Under the pieces are notes generated by a model, which made no database searches, was not told the origin of the DNA, and saw only the letters and a program-made list of their open reading frames with translations. Positions 1 through 6,369 of a stretch of DNA of 6,411 nt are shown in pieces. How positions within the stretch are numbered: the stretch's first letter is position 1; every line of letters starts with the position of its first letter. Position numbers and translations under genes: made by a program. The stretch spans positions 1-6,411 of the forward strand of contig SMXJ01000129.1 of the NCBI GenBank assembly GCA_004356305.1, in the 5' to 3' direction. This DNA comes from Bacteroidota bacterium (GTDB lineage: Bacteria > Bacteroidota > Bacteroidia > Flavobacteriales > Flavobacteriaceae).

Positions 1-1519
1 ATCGAAGATCGTAATGAGCCATCTTTTTAGCAGAAGTTTCTTCAACCTGTGCGATCGCTTCCGAAGCATTTGTAGCCATCGTACCAATAGTGAGCAGTGC
101 GATATCATCACCGTCTTTTAATTTAAGTCCTTTCCCTATTTCGATTTGTTGAAAAGGTAGTTCCCAGTCGAGAATAGAACCTCGCCCACGGGGATATCGG
201 ATCGCGATAGGTCCTTCCAACCCTAGTTGGGCTGTGAACAATATATTGCGAAGTTCAACCTCGTTACGTGGAGCAAATATGATGAGATTCGGGATACAAA
301 TTAAATAGGCTATATCGAATATACCATGATGTGTTGCTCCGTCTTCACCGACCAATCCGGCACGGTCCAGACAAAATATCACCGGTAAATTTTGCAGGCA
401 TACATCATGAATGAGCTGGTCGTAGGCCCGTTGTAAAAATGTAGAGTAAATATTGCAGTAAACGGTCATCCCCTGAGTTGCCAATCCAGCTGCCAGGGTT
501 ACGGCGTGCTGTTCGGCTATGCCAACGTCGAACGCCCTGTCGGGAAAAACTTCCATCATATATTTTAAGGAGCTTCCGGTGGGCATAGCAGGGGTAATTC
601 CAACTATTTTTTCATTTGTCGAGGCTAATTCAACTATGGTCTTACCAAATACATCCTGAAATTTTGGCGGTAATTTTTCCTTTTTAGTATGAATGAGGTC
701 CCCTGTAGACGCATCAAACTTTCCGGGAGCGTGATATTTTACCTGGTCTTCTTCGGCTTGTCGCAGACCCTTTCCTTTTTTGGTGATGACATGCAAAAGT
801 TTAGGCCCTTCAATATGCTTGAGACGTTCCAGTTCAGAAACGAGTTTGGAAAGATCGTGCCCGTCAACCGGCCCTGAAAAATTAAAATTGAGTGCTTCGA
901 AGATATTATCTTTTTCACGAGCGTTGTCCAGGGTTACTTTGGTTAGGTATTGCTTTAGTGCACCTACGCTAGGGTCAATACCAATGGCATTGTCGTTTAA
1001 AATGACCAAAATATTGGTGTTGGTAACCCCCGCGTGATTTAAAGCTTCAAAAGCCATTCCACTTGCTATGGAGGCGTCACCTACCACGGCAATATGCTGC
1101 CTTTTGGCAGCACCTTTCAATTGCGAGGCAATTGCCATTCCCAGCGCAGCTGAGATTGCCGTGCTGCTGTGGCCTGTTCCAAAAGCATCGTATTCACTTT
1201 CGGTAATTTTCGGAAAACCACTTATGCCCCCCAGTTGGCGATTGGTGTGAAAAATACTTTTTCGGCCGGTGAGGATCTTATGTCCATAGGCCTGGTGGCC
1301 TACGTCCCAAATGAGAATGTCTTCAGGGGTATTGAAAACATAATGTAAAGCAATGGTCAATTCGGTTACTCCCAGACTGGCACCCAGATGCCCTTCTTTT
1401 ACAGCGACTATGTCAATGATAAACTCGCGAAGTTCTCGGGCGAGTTGAGGTAGATCTTCCTTAGGTAATTTCCGAAGATCTTGAGGAAAATCTATATTAT
1501 TTAAAATGTTCTTTGACAC
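1..1519 (-). CDS. dxs: 1-deoxy-D-xylulose-5-phosphate synthase, 3' end cut by window edge
   Basis: Dxs condenses pyruvate with glyceraldehyde 3-phosphate, using thiamine diphosphate, in the first step of the cytosolic MEP isoprenoid pathway. The reading frame gives 506 codons and is still open at position 1; the family is near 590-640 residues, so roughly the last 85-100 (transketolase C-terminal domain) lie outside. Visible signatures are EGHLGASLG (42-50), WDVGHQAYGHKILTGR (71-86), GHSSTAISAALG (116-127), the ThDP/Mg region GDASIASGMAFEALNHAG (147-164) with NDN (175-177), GPVDGHD (216-222), the catalytic-Glu motif FDVGIAEQHAV (Glu336) and DRAGLVGEDGATHHG. The canonical GDG is GDA here. I chose GTG at 1519 because an in-frame TAG lies about 24 bases upstream and the next in-frame ATG is codon 128, well inside the conserved domain. 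It is divergent from tadA. Identity is very secure; the start is likely but not proven. Confidence 0.96.
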   Translation of the reverse strand, partial: MSKNILNNIDFPQDLRKLPKEDLPQLARELREFIIDIVAVKEGHLGASLGVTELTIALHYVFNTPEDILIWDVGHQAYGHKILTGRKSIFHTNRQLGGISGFPKITESEYDAFGTGHSSTAISAALGMAIASQLKGAAKRQHIAVVGDASIASGMAFEALNHAGVTNTNILVILNDNAIGIDPSVGALKQYLTKVTLDNAREKDNIFEALNFNFSGPVDGHDLSKLVSELERLKHIEGPKLLHVITKKGKGLRQAEEDQVKYHAPGKFDASTGDLIHTKKEKLPPKFQDVFGKTIVELASTNEKIVGITPAMPTGSSLKYMMEVFPDRAFDVGIAEQHAVTLAAGLATQGMTVYCNIYSTFLQRAYDQLIHDVCLQNLPVIFCLDRAGLVGEDGATHHGIFDIAYLICIPNLIIFAPRNEVELRNILFTAQLGLEGPIAIRYPRGRGSILDWELPFQQIEIGKGLKLKDGDDIALLTIGTMATNASEAIAQVEETSAKKMAHYDLR

Positions 1520-1523
1520 CTGA

Positions 1524-1531
1524 CAAAGATA
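1524..1531 (-). promoter_or_regulatory. Candidate -7 promoter box for dxs (TATCTTTG)
   Basis: On the minus strand this reads TATCTTTG, a full match to the Bacteroidetes/Flavobacterium -7 consensus TAnnTTTG. No TTG (-33) is visible at the usual 17-23 base distance upstream. The box ends only 4 bases before the GTG start of dxs, so a transcript from it would have almost no leader. Confidence 0.4.
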
Positions 1532-1544
1532 CAGTTTGAACTAG

Positions 1545-1552
1545 TATTTTTG
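1545..1552 (+). promoter_or_regulatory. Candidate -7 promoter box facing tadA (TATTTTTG)
   Basis: TATTTTTG matches TAnnTTTG fully and faces tadA. There is no TTG at correct spacing upstream. A transcript from here would carry a leader of about 105 bases including the hairpins at 1586-1603 and 1640-1657. An alternative is TTG at 1605-1607, an 18-base gap, then TACTTTAA at 1626-1633, which matches 4 of the 6 fixed -7 positions. I cannot decide between them. Confidence 0.25.
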
Positions 1553-1585
1553 TTTGAAAGAATAAATTATTCTTCCATTGAAGTG

Positions 1586-1606
1586 AGACACAGGGGTGTG
1601 TTTTTT
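1586..1606 (+). terminator. Hairpin followed by T-run in the tadA leader
   Basis: AGACACA (1586-1592) pairs with TGTGTTT (1597-1603) around a GGGG loop, giving seven pairs with one G-T wobble. Six T residues run from 1601 to 1606. This has the shape of a weak rho-independent terminator reading toward tadA, but no plus-strand gene precedes it here. It could act as an attenuator if tadA is transcribed from the box at 1545. It could also be chance in an AT-rich gap. Confidence 0.25.
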
Positions 1607-1639
1607 GTATTTTCGAAGATTAATATACTTTAAAATAAA

Positions 1640-1657
1640 TTTCCGCCTGGGCGGAAA
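1640..1657. repeat. Perfect 8-base-arm palindrome directly before tadA
   Basis: TTTCCGCC (1640-1647) and GGCGGAAA (1650-1657) are exact inverted complements separated by TG. With one mismatched pair the symmetry extends to 12-base arms (1636-1661). The right arm ends 6 bases before the tadA ATG and is the only purine-rich, Shine-Dalgarno-like stretch there, so the folded RNA would hide it. It is much more GC-rich than its surroundings. It could be an RNA hairpin controlling tadA translation, a DNA-binding site, or a copy of a dispersed short palindrome. Confidence 0.65.
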
Positions 1658-1663
1658 ATTAAT

Positions 1664-2110
1664 ATGATCAAACCCTACGACAATCGCTATTTTATGAAAC
1701 GCGCATTTCAGGAGGCGGAATCGGCCTTTGAAAAGGGTGAGGTCCCCATTGGTGCCGTAGTTGTTATCAACAATCAGATCATCGCCAGGGCTCATAATCT
1801 CACCGAAACATTGAACGATGTCACTGCACATGCCGAGATGCAGGCCATTACTGCGGCGGCGAACTATCTAGGCGGGAAATACCTTATTGACTGTACCTTG
1901 TACGTCACCATTGAACCTTGCCAAATGTGTGCCGGGGCGTTGTATTGGAGTCAGATATCAAAGATAGTATATGGAGCCAGGGATAATCAGAGGGGTTGTA
2001 TTAAGATGAGAACAAAATTACATCCCAAAACCAAAATGAGCGGAGGCGTATTGGAAGAAGAAACCTCTCAACTTCTCAAAAAATTCTTTATCGGAAAACG
2101 ATCCCTATAG
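1664..2110 (+). CDS. tadA: tRNA-specific adenosine deaminase (wobble A34 to inosine)
   Basis: TadA is a zinc enzyme of the cytidine deaminase fold that deaminates adenosine 34 of tRNA-Arg(ACG) to inosine, letting one tRNA read several CGN codons. The 148-residue protein shows the full active site: HAEMQAI, with zinc-ligand His56 and proton-shuttling Glu58, and PCQMCAGA, with zinc ligands Cys86 and Cys89. Asn45 in the HN pair matches the substrate-contacting Asn of E. coli TadA. Other family marks are GEVPIGAVVV (25-34), YGARD (103-107) and the C-terminal GGVLEEE and LKKFF helix. Length fits the family. ATG 1664 is preferred over the in-frame ATG at codon 11 because the YFMKRAF segment aligns with YWMRHAL near the N-terminus of E. 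coli TadA. The gene stands alone, divergent from dxs and convergent with the cold-shock gene. Confidence 0.96.
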   Translation: MIKPYDNRYFMKRAFQEAESAFEKGEVPIGAVVVINNQIIARAHNLTETLNDVTAHAEMQAITAAANYLGGKYLIDCTLYVTIEPCQMCAGALYWSQISKIVYGARDNQRGCIKMRTKLHPKTKMSGGVLEEETSQLLKKFFIGKRSL

Positions 2111-2128
2111 TCCCGATATTTATTGGGA
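2111..2128. repeat. Short palindrome immediately after the tadA stop
   Basis: TCCCGAT (2111-2117) pairs with ATTGGGA (2122-2128) around a 4-base loop, with one G-T wobble. It begins at the first base after the tadA TAG. No T-run follows, so it is not a standard intrinsic terminator, but it could protect the mRNA 3' end or assist termination. TCCCGAT-type palindromes recur between flavobacterial genes as far as I recall; copy number here cannot be seen. Confidence 0.4.
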
Positions 2129-2147
2129 TCAATTAGAATTTCAGCAT

Positions 2148-2172
2148 AAAAAAACCCTCCGTAAATGGAGGG
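2148..2172 (-). terminator. Intrinsic terminator of the cold-shock gene
   Basis: On the minus strand CCCTCC (2172-2167) pairs with GGAGGG (2160-2155) around a 6-base loop and is followed directly by seven T residues (2154-2148). It lies 27 bases past the csp stop. Read on the plus strand the hairpin has no T-run after it, so it serves csp rather than tadA. Confidence 0.88.
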
Positions 2173-2199
2173 TCGTAATCTGGTTGGTTAAGATATATC

Positions 2200-2397
2200 T
2201 TATTCCTGGATCACCTTCACTTTGCCGGCAACCATTCCTTTTCTTCCTTCTTCTTCTTCGTACTCAACTTTATCTCCTTCGTTAAGGGCTTCGCCGTTAA
2301 GTCCGGTTACGTGTACAAAAATGTCTTTTCCGGTTTCATCATTGGTGATGAATCCGTAACCTCTAGATTCGCTAAAAAACTTTACTGTTCCTTCCAT
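2200..2397 (-). CDS. Cold-shock domain protein (CspA family)
   Basis: This is a 65-residue single cold-shock domain protein, a small beta-barrel that binds single-stranded RNA and DNA and acts as an RNA chaperone in the cytoplasm. RNP1 is RGYGFI (12-17) and RNP2 is DIFVHV (25-30), with the nucleic-acid-stacking aromatics Phe8, Tyr14, Phe16, Phe27 and His29. GTVKFF opens strand 1 and GRKGMVAGKVKV forms the last strands; the length is typical. An acidic patch EEEE lies at 47-50. The frame stays open 17 codons upstream to an ATG at 2448, but those residues are hydrophobic and unlike the family, so ATG 2397 (MEGTVKFF) is taken as the start. No Shine-Dalgarno is visible; the leader is A/T-rich, as is common in this phylum. 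The gene has its own terminator and probably its own promoter. The specific csp paralogue cannot be named. Confidence 0.95.
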   Translation of the reverse strand: MEGTVKFFSESRGYGFITNDETGKDIFVHVTGLNGEALNEGDKVEYEEEEGRKGMVAGKVKVIQE

Positions 2398-2428
2398 GTA
2401 AATAAAAATAATAATTAATAATGAGCTG

Positions 2429-2436
2429 TAAAGGTA
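2429..2436 (-). promoter_or_regulatory. Candidate -7 promoter box for the cold-shock gene (TACCTTTA)
   Basis: The minus strand reads TACCTTTA, matching TAnnTTTG at every fixed position except the last. It lies 31 bases upstream of the csp ATG, which would give a short AT-rich leader. No TTG sits at standard spacing; the nearest upstream TTG is only 9 bases away. Confidence 0.3.
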
Positions 2437-2493
2437 GTATTTTTCCAATGTGAATTTTAAGAAAAGGCAATAATTTTAAATTAGACACCATGT

Positions 2494-2739
2494 CTACAAT
2501 TTTTTCTTGCGCCCCTCTTCCCGCATTTTTTCTATGTTTTCTTTGGTAAGCATATAGTCTTTAACATTTTTATTCTTCCAACGATGGTAAATAAATAATG
2601 GCATCCAAAATAAGAACAGTCCAACAATAGAGATCCCAATACAAAACTCGCCTGTTTTGAGATCTGTGGACCTTATATAAAAACCAAAGATGAGCGTAAC
2701 TATAATCGCTAGAAACAAGACAATTAGGAATACTTTCAT
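2494..2739 (-). CDS. Small two-helix membrane protein of unknown function
   Basis: I do not recognise a named family for this 81-residue protein. Residues 2-21 form one strongly hydrophobic segment (LIVLFLAIIVTLIFGF) and residues 32-51 a second (FCIGISIVGLFLFWMPLFIY), joined by a polar loop of about ten residues. The tail from 52 is highly basic (HRWKNKNVK, then REEGRKKKL) and probably helical. By the positive-inside rule the tail is cytoplasmic, so a hairpin with both ends inside is the likely topology. ATG 2739 is only 8 bases beyond the clc stop, and an AGGA lies about 14 bases before it inside the end of clc. This tight spacing suggests co-transcription and possibly coupled translation with the CLC gene. 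Being ordered, well-spaced and free of rare features, it is likely a real gene; an accessory role to the CLC is only inference. Confidence 0.8.
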   Translation of the reverse strand: MKVFLIVLFLAIIVTLIFGFYIRSTDLKTGEFCIGISIVGLFLFWMPLFIYHRWKNKNVKDYMLTKENIEKMREEGRKKKL

Positions 2740-2747
2740 TTTTTACT

Positions 2748-4535
2748 TTATTTTCCTGAAAAGACTATCAATTTCCTTCTATAGGCAGTGAGTAATTTTG
2801 ATTTAGAAATAAAACCGTAATAGGTGTCTTGAGAAATTACGGGAAGATTCCAGGCACCGGTTTCTTCAAATTTCTTCATTACATCGGTCATTTTGTCTTT
2901 GGATAGATCGATGATAGCCGGTGGATTTTTCATCAATTCCCGAGCGGTGATCTTGGTATATAACGACTGGTCGAACATCACCGGACGAAGATCGTCCAAT
3001 AAAATGATTCCTTGTAGCTCCCGTGTTTCTTTGTGTACAATGGGGAAGATATTTCGATTCGATTTTACAACGGCATTGTGAACGATCTCACCCAGTGTCA
3101 TATCTGAATAAATGATCACAAAATTTGTCTCGACCACAGTTTTTATATCCATCAAGGTTAATACAGCGTGATCCTTGTCATGGGTAATTAGATCACCACT
3201 TCGACCCAATTCCATCGCATATACGGAGTGCGGAACAAAGTATTTTGTGAGCATAAACGAAATCGCCGCCGTGATCATCAACGGGATAACGAGTTCGTAG
3301 CCACCGGTAACTTCAGCGATCAAGAATATAGCTGTGAGTGGCGCATGTAATACACCGGCCATTACTCCTGTCATTCCCACAAGGGTAAAATTACTTTCTG
3401 AAACGGGAATCCCTAATGTATTAATGATCTTTGCAACACAATTTCCAAGAATACTTCCCATAAAAAGAGTAGGTGCAAAAATACCACCTACGCCACCGGC
3501 ACCAAAGGTTAAAGCACTTGCGATGATCTTGAAAAATACAAGCCCGCCTAACAGGGCAATGACGGTCCAGACATTGGTTACATCCAGATTAAGGATATTG
3601 TTATGCAACGCTTTTTCCGGGTTTCCTTGAACAAGATCATTGATAATATCAAACCCTTCCCCGTACAACGGAGGTATGAGATACACCAATACTCCTATCC
3701 CTATTCCACCAATTAGCAAACGCTTTGTCGGGGAAGCTATTTTTTCAAAGAATTTCTGAAAACGTTCATAAGTCCGCGTAAAATAGATAGAAACAAAACC
3801 CGCAATTATACCTAAAAGTATGTAGAGTGGTATGTCGCCGATAACAAATTTATCTTCTATGTTGAAAGGCAAAAGGATATCATCTCCGAAGAAGAAATAA
3901 GATGTTACGATGGCCGAAACAGAAGCCAGCAACAGTGGGATTAACGAAAATAGTGTAAGATCCAGGCTAAAAACCTCTATAGCAAATATAATGGCAGCAA
4001 TGGGTGCTTTAAAAATGGCTGCGATTGCCCCGGCAGCCGCACAGCCGATGAGCAAGGTACGGGTGGGTTGATTTAAATGCAACAATCTGGAAAGGTTTGA
4101 ACTTATTGCGGCTCCGGAAGCAACGGTGGGCCCTTCCAGCCCAACCGATCCGCCAAAACCAACGGTAATAGGCGCTGCTATTAAGCTACCATACATTTGA
4201 AATCGTTCCATGAAACCTTTTTTCTTGGAAATGGCATATAAGGTGGCCGGAATGCCATGTGCCGGCTGAACTTTGATAATAAATTTCACAATAAGATAGA
4301 CCAACACTAAACCGATGATCGGAAAGACGAAATAAAACGCGGTGTGGTATTCTTGTATTAAGTTACCTTCCAGTAATAGTTGGATGAAATGCGTGCCATT
4401 TTTAATTACAACAGCTACCAATCCTGCCAAAAAGCCAACCACCATACTTAAAATAAAAACGAATTGCTTGTGCGATATATGTTTTAACCGCCAGATAAGA
4501 AATCTAGTGAGTAATGTTCGTTTTTTGGTTGGCAT
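2748..4535 (-). CDS. CLC-family chloride channel or transporter with C-terminal CBS pair
   Basis: This 595-residue inner-membrane protein belongs to the CLC superfamily, whose members are dimeric chloride channels or chloride/proton exchangers. The membrane domain spans about residues 25-445. The three anion-site motifs are present: AHGIP (92-96), equivalent to GSGIP of E. coli ClcA; GGSVGLEGP (128-136) with gating Glu134; and GGIFAP (350-355). Tyr439 in SVYAMEL matches the inner-gate Tyr445. Two CBS modules follow (about 450-520 and 530-590), a regulatory pair that often binds adenine nucleotides. Two key residues differ from ClcA: the central Ser is His93, and the inner proton Glu (E203) is Val188 in FAIEVF. 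Exchange or channel mode therefore cannot be called. The start ATG 4535 gives a normal cytoplasmic N-terminus rich in Lys/Arg. It lies 46 bases after aspS and 8 before the small membrane protein gene. Confidence 0.94.
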   Translation of the reverse strand: MPTKKRTLLTRFLIWRLKHISHKQFVFILSMVVGFLAGLVAVVIKNGTHFIQLLLEGNLIQEYHTAFYFVFPIIGLVLVYLIVKFIIKVQPAHGIPATLYAISKKKGFMERFQMYGSLIAAPITVGFGGSVGLEGPTVASGAAISSNLSRLLHLNQPTRTLLIGCAAAGAIAAIFKAPIAAIIFAIEVFSLDLTLFSLIPLLLASVSAIVTSYFFFGDDILLPFNIEDKFVIGDIPLYILLGIIAGFVSIYFTRTYERFQKFFEKIASPTKRLLIGGIGIGVLVYLIPPLYGEGFDIINDLVQGNPEKALHNNILNLDVTNVWTVIALLGGLVFFKIIASALTFGAGGVGGIFAPTLFMGSILGNCVAKIINTLGIPVSESNFTLVGMTGVMAGVLHAPLTAIFLIAEVTGGYELVIPLMITAAISFMLTKYFVPHSVYAMELGRSGDLITHDKDHAVLTLMDIKTVVETNFVIIYSDMTLGEIVHNAVVKSNRNIFPIVHKETRELQGIILLDDLRPVMFDQSLYTKITARELMKNPPAIIDLSKDKMTDVMKKFEETGAWNLPVISQDTYYGFISKSKLLTAYRRKLIVFSGK

Positions 4536-4581
4536 AATTTATTAGCGAATCATAAAATCCCACTTTAGCAGGATCTTAAAG

Positions 4582-6336
4582 TTACGGTTTTATACGCAGT
4601 TGTAGGTTCAATTCATCCAATTGCGTTTGATCGATCGCTGCGGGCGCATCGATCATAACATCCCTCCCCGAATTGTTTTTAGGGAAGGCGATAAAATCTC
4701 GAATGGTTTCTTGCCCTCCAAGGATAGCGACCAATCGATCCAATCCGAAGGCAATTCCGCCATGTGGAGGTGCGCCATATTGGAACGCATCCATCAAGAA
4801 ACCAAATTGCGCTTTGGCTTCTTCGGGTGTAAAACCCAGGTAATCAAACATCTTGGCCTGAGTTTCTTTCTTATGGATACGTATGGAACCTCCACCTATT
4901 TCATTACCATTCAATACAAGATCGTAGGCATTTGCTTTTACATCGCCGGGATTGGTTTTTAACAATTCCATCTGCCCAGGTCTTGGGGAAGTAAAAGGAT
5001 GATGCATCGCATGATATCGTTTGGTTTCTTCGTCCCATTCCAACAAAGGGAAATCGATGACCCAAAGCGGTGCAAATTCATCAGGATTTCTCAAGCCCAA
5101 TGTTTCAGCTAGTTCCATTCGCAAAGCACTCAATTGGGTGCGTACTTTAGAAGTTTCTCCGGAAAGTATACAAATTAGATCTCCTTTTTGTGCTCCGGTT
5201 ACTTGAGCCCATTGTGCAAAATCTTTTTGATCGTAAAACTTATCTACGGAAGATTTATAGCTTCCATCCATATTGCAACGACAGTATACCATTCCCAAAG
5301 CTCCTACCTGTGGCCGTTTTACCCAGTCGATGAGCTTGTCTATTTCTTTGCGACTAAAGCTGTTCCCCCCGGGAATAGCAATCCCTACTACCAATTCGGC
5401 CTGGTTGAACACATTAAAATCCTTGTGTTGTATAACCGCATTGAGCTCACCAAGCTCCATTCCAAATCGAATATCCGGTTTGTCCGTCCCGTATCTCTGC
5501 ATTGCTTCGTCGTAAGTCATTTTCGGGAATTCTCCTATTTCAACACCCTTGATCTCTTTTAATAAATGACGTATCAAGCCTTCAAAGGTATTGAGGATAT
5601 CATCCTGCTCCACAAAGGCCATTTCACAGTCAATTTGAGTGAATTCGGGTTGCCGGTCTGCCCGAAGATCTTCATCACGGAAGCATTTTACAATTTGAAA
5701 ATATTTATCCATTCCGCCCACCATCAACAATTGCTTAAAAGTTTGCGGCGATTGAGGAAGAGCATAGAACTGACCTTTGTTTACGCGGCTTGGGACCACA
5801 AAATCACGAGCACCTTCCGGGGTGGATTTTATTAAATAGGGTGTTTCTATTTCTATAAAGCCTTCATTAGAAAGATATGAACGCACGGCCATAGTCACTT
5901 TATGGCGGAAAACGAGGTTTTCCCGGACCGGATTTCGGCGAATGTCCAGATAGCGATATTTCATTCTAAGTTCTTCGCCTCCATCGGTATTATCTTCAAT
6001 AGTAAAGGGAGGGGTTAATGATTCATTCAGAATAGTTATTTCGGAAACTAAAATTTCGATATCTCCGGTAGGAATATCAGGATTTTTGGACTCTCGCTTT
6101 ATCACGGTTCCCGTGACTTGGATCACAAATTCACGCCCTAATTTTGAGACTGTTTCTAATATCTCCTCAGAAGTACGCTCTTCGTCAAAGATCAGTTGAG
6201 TAATCCCATATCGGTCTCTAAGATCCACCCAGACCATAAAGCCTTTGTTTCTCGTTTTTTGTACCCATCCGGCCAGGGTTACTGTCTTATTTTTGTCTTC
6301 GATTCGGAGTTCTCCGTTGGTATGCGTTCTGTACAT
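4582..6336 (-). CDS. aspS: Aspartyl-tRNA synthetase, bacterial type
   Basis: This class IIb synthetase charges tRNA-Asp with aspartate in the cytoplasm. The 584 residues are the normal bacterial length. In order it shows an N-terminal OB-fold anticodon-binding domain (about 1-105, VTLAGWV and VDLRDRYGITQLIF), the class II core beginning near YRYLDIRR (127-134), the aspartate-site QSPQ (195-198), motif 2 FRDEDLRADRQPEF (219-232) with ATP-contacting Arg220, the bacterial GAD insertion (about 290-410), HHPFTSP (445-451), and motif 3 GIAFGLDRL (527-535) with Arg534. ATG 6336 begins MYRTHTNGELR, matching family N-termini. Position 31, where discriminating E. coli AspRS has Leu30 and some non-discriminating forms have His31, is Lys, so tRNA-Asn discrimination cannot be read from it. 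It is probably the first gene of an aspS-clc-small protein transcript, since no terminator is visible in the 46-base gap behind it. Confidence 0.97.
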   Translation of the reverse strand: MYRTHTNGELRIEDKNKTVTLAGWVQKTRNKGFMVWVDLRDRYGITQLIFDEERTSEEILETVSKLGREFVIQVTGTVIKRESKNPDIPTGDIEILVSEITILNESLTPPFTIEDNTDGGEELRMKYRYLDIRRNPVRENLVFRHKVTMAVRSYLSNEGFIEIETPYLIKSTPEGARDFVVPSRVNKGQFYALPQSPQTFKQLLMVGGMDKYFQIVKCFRDEDLRADRQPEFTQIDCEMAFVEQDDILNTFEGLIRHLLKEIKGVEIGEFPKMTYDEAMQRYGTDKPDIRFGMELGELNAVIQHKDFNVFNQAELVVGIAIPGGNSFSRKEIDKLIDWVKRPQVGALGMVYCRCNMDGSYKSSVDKFYDQKDFAQWAQVTGAQKGDLICILSGETSKVRTQLSALRMELAETLGLRNPDEFAPLWVIDFPLLEWDEETKRYHAMHHPFTSPRPGQMELLKTNPGDVKANAYDLVLNGNEIGGGSIRIHKKETQAKMFDYLGFTPEEAKAQFGFLMDAFQYGAPPHGGIAFGLDRLVAILGGQETIRDFIAFPKNNSGRDVMIDAPAAIDQTQLDELNLQLRIKP

Positions 6337-6361
6337 TTCTATTTTATTCAGAAGGAAGATG

Positions 6362-6369
6362 CAAATTTA
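6362..6369 (-). promoter_or_regulatory. Candidate -7 promoter box for aspS (TAAATTTG)
   Basis: The minus strand reads TAAATTTG, a full match to TAnnTTTG, 25 bases before the aspS ATG. No exact TTG is present at 17-23 bases upstream; only weak T-rich sequence is there. The position relative to the start fits a short leader, so this is the best of the promoter candidates in the window. The rest of 6370-6411 is AT-rich and shows nothing I can name. Confidence 0.5.

Noticed and set aside
1541..1831. 96-codon minus-strand reading frame across the dxs-tadA gap
   Set aside because: It runs antisense through the N-terminal part of tadA, shows no recognisable domain, and covers the promoter region; it is a shadow frame.
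2398..2448. Upstream 17-codon hydrophobic extension of the cold-shock protein from ATG 2448
   Set aside because: The extra residues are unlike any cold-shock protein N-terminus and come from the AT-rich leader; the internal ATG at 2397 gives the family-standard start and length.
2482..2496. TAGACA-CCA-TGTCTA inverted repeat at the stop codon of the small membrane protein
   Set aside because: Six-base, AT-rich arms with a 3-base loop, and no T-run follows on the minus strand, so support as a terminator is too weak.
5188..5562. 124-codon plus-strand reading frame inside aspS
   Set aside because: It is antisense to the conserved aspS coding sequence and shows no domain. The same applies to the other plus-strand frames inside aspS, clc and dxs.
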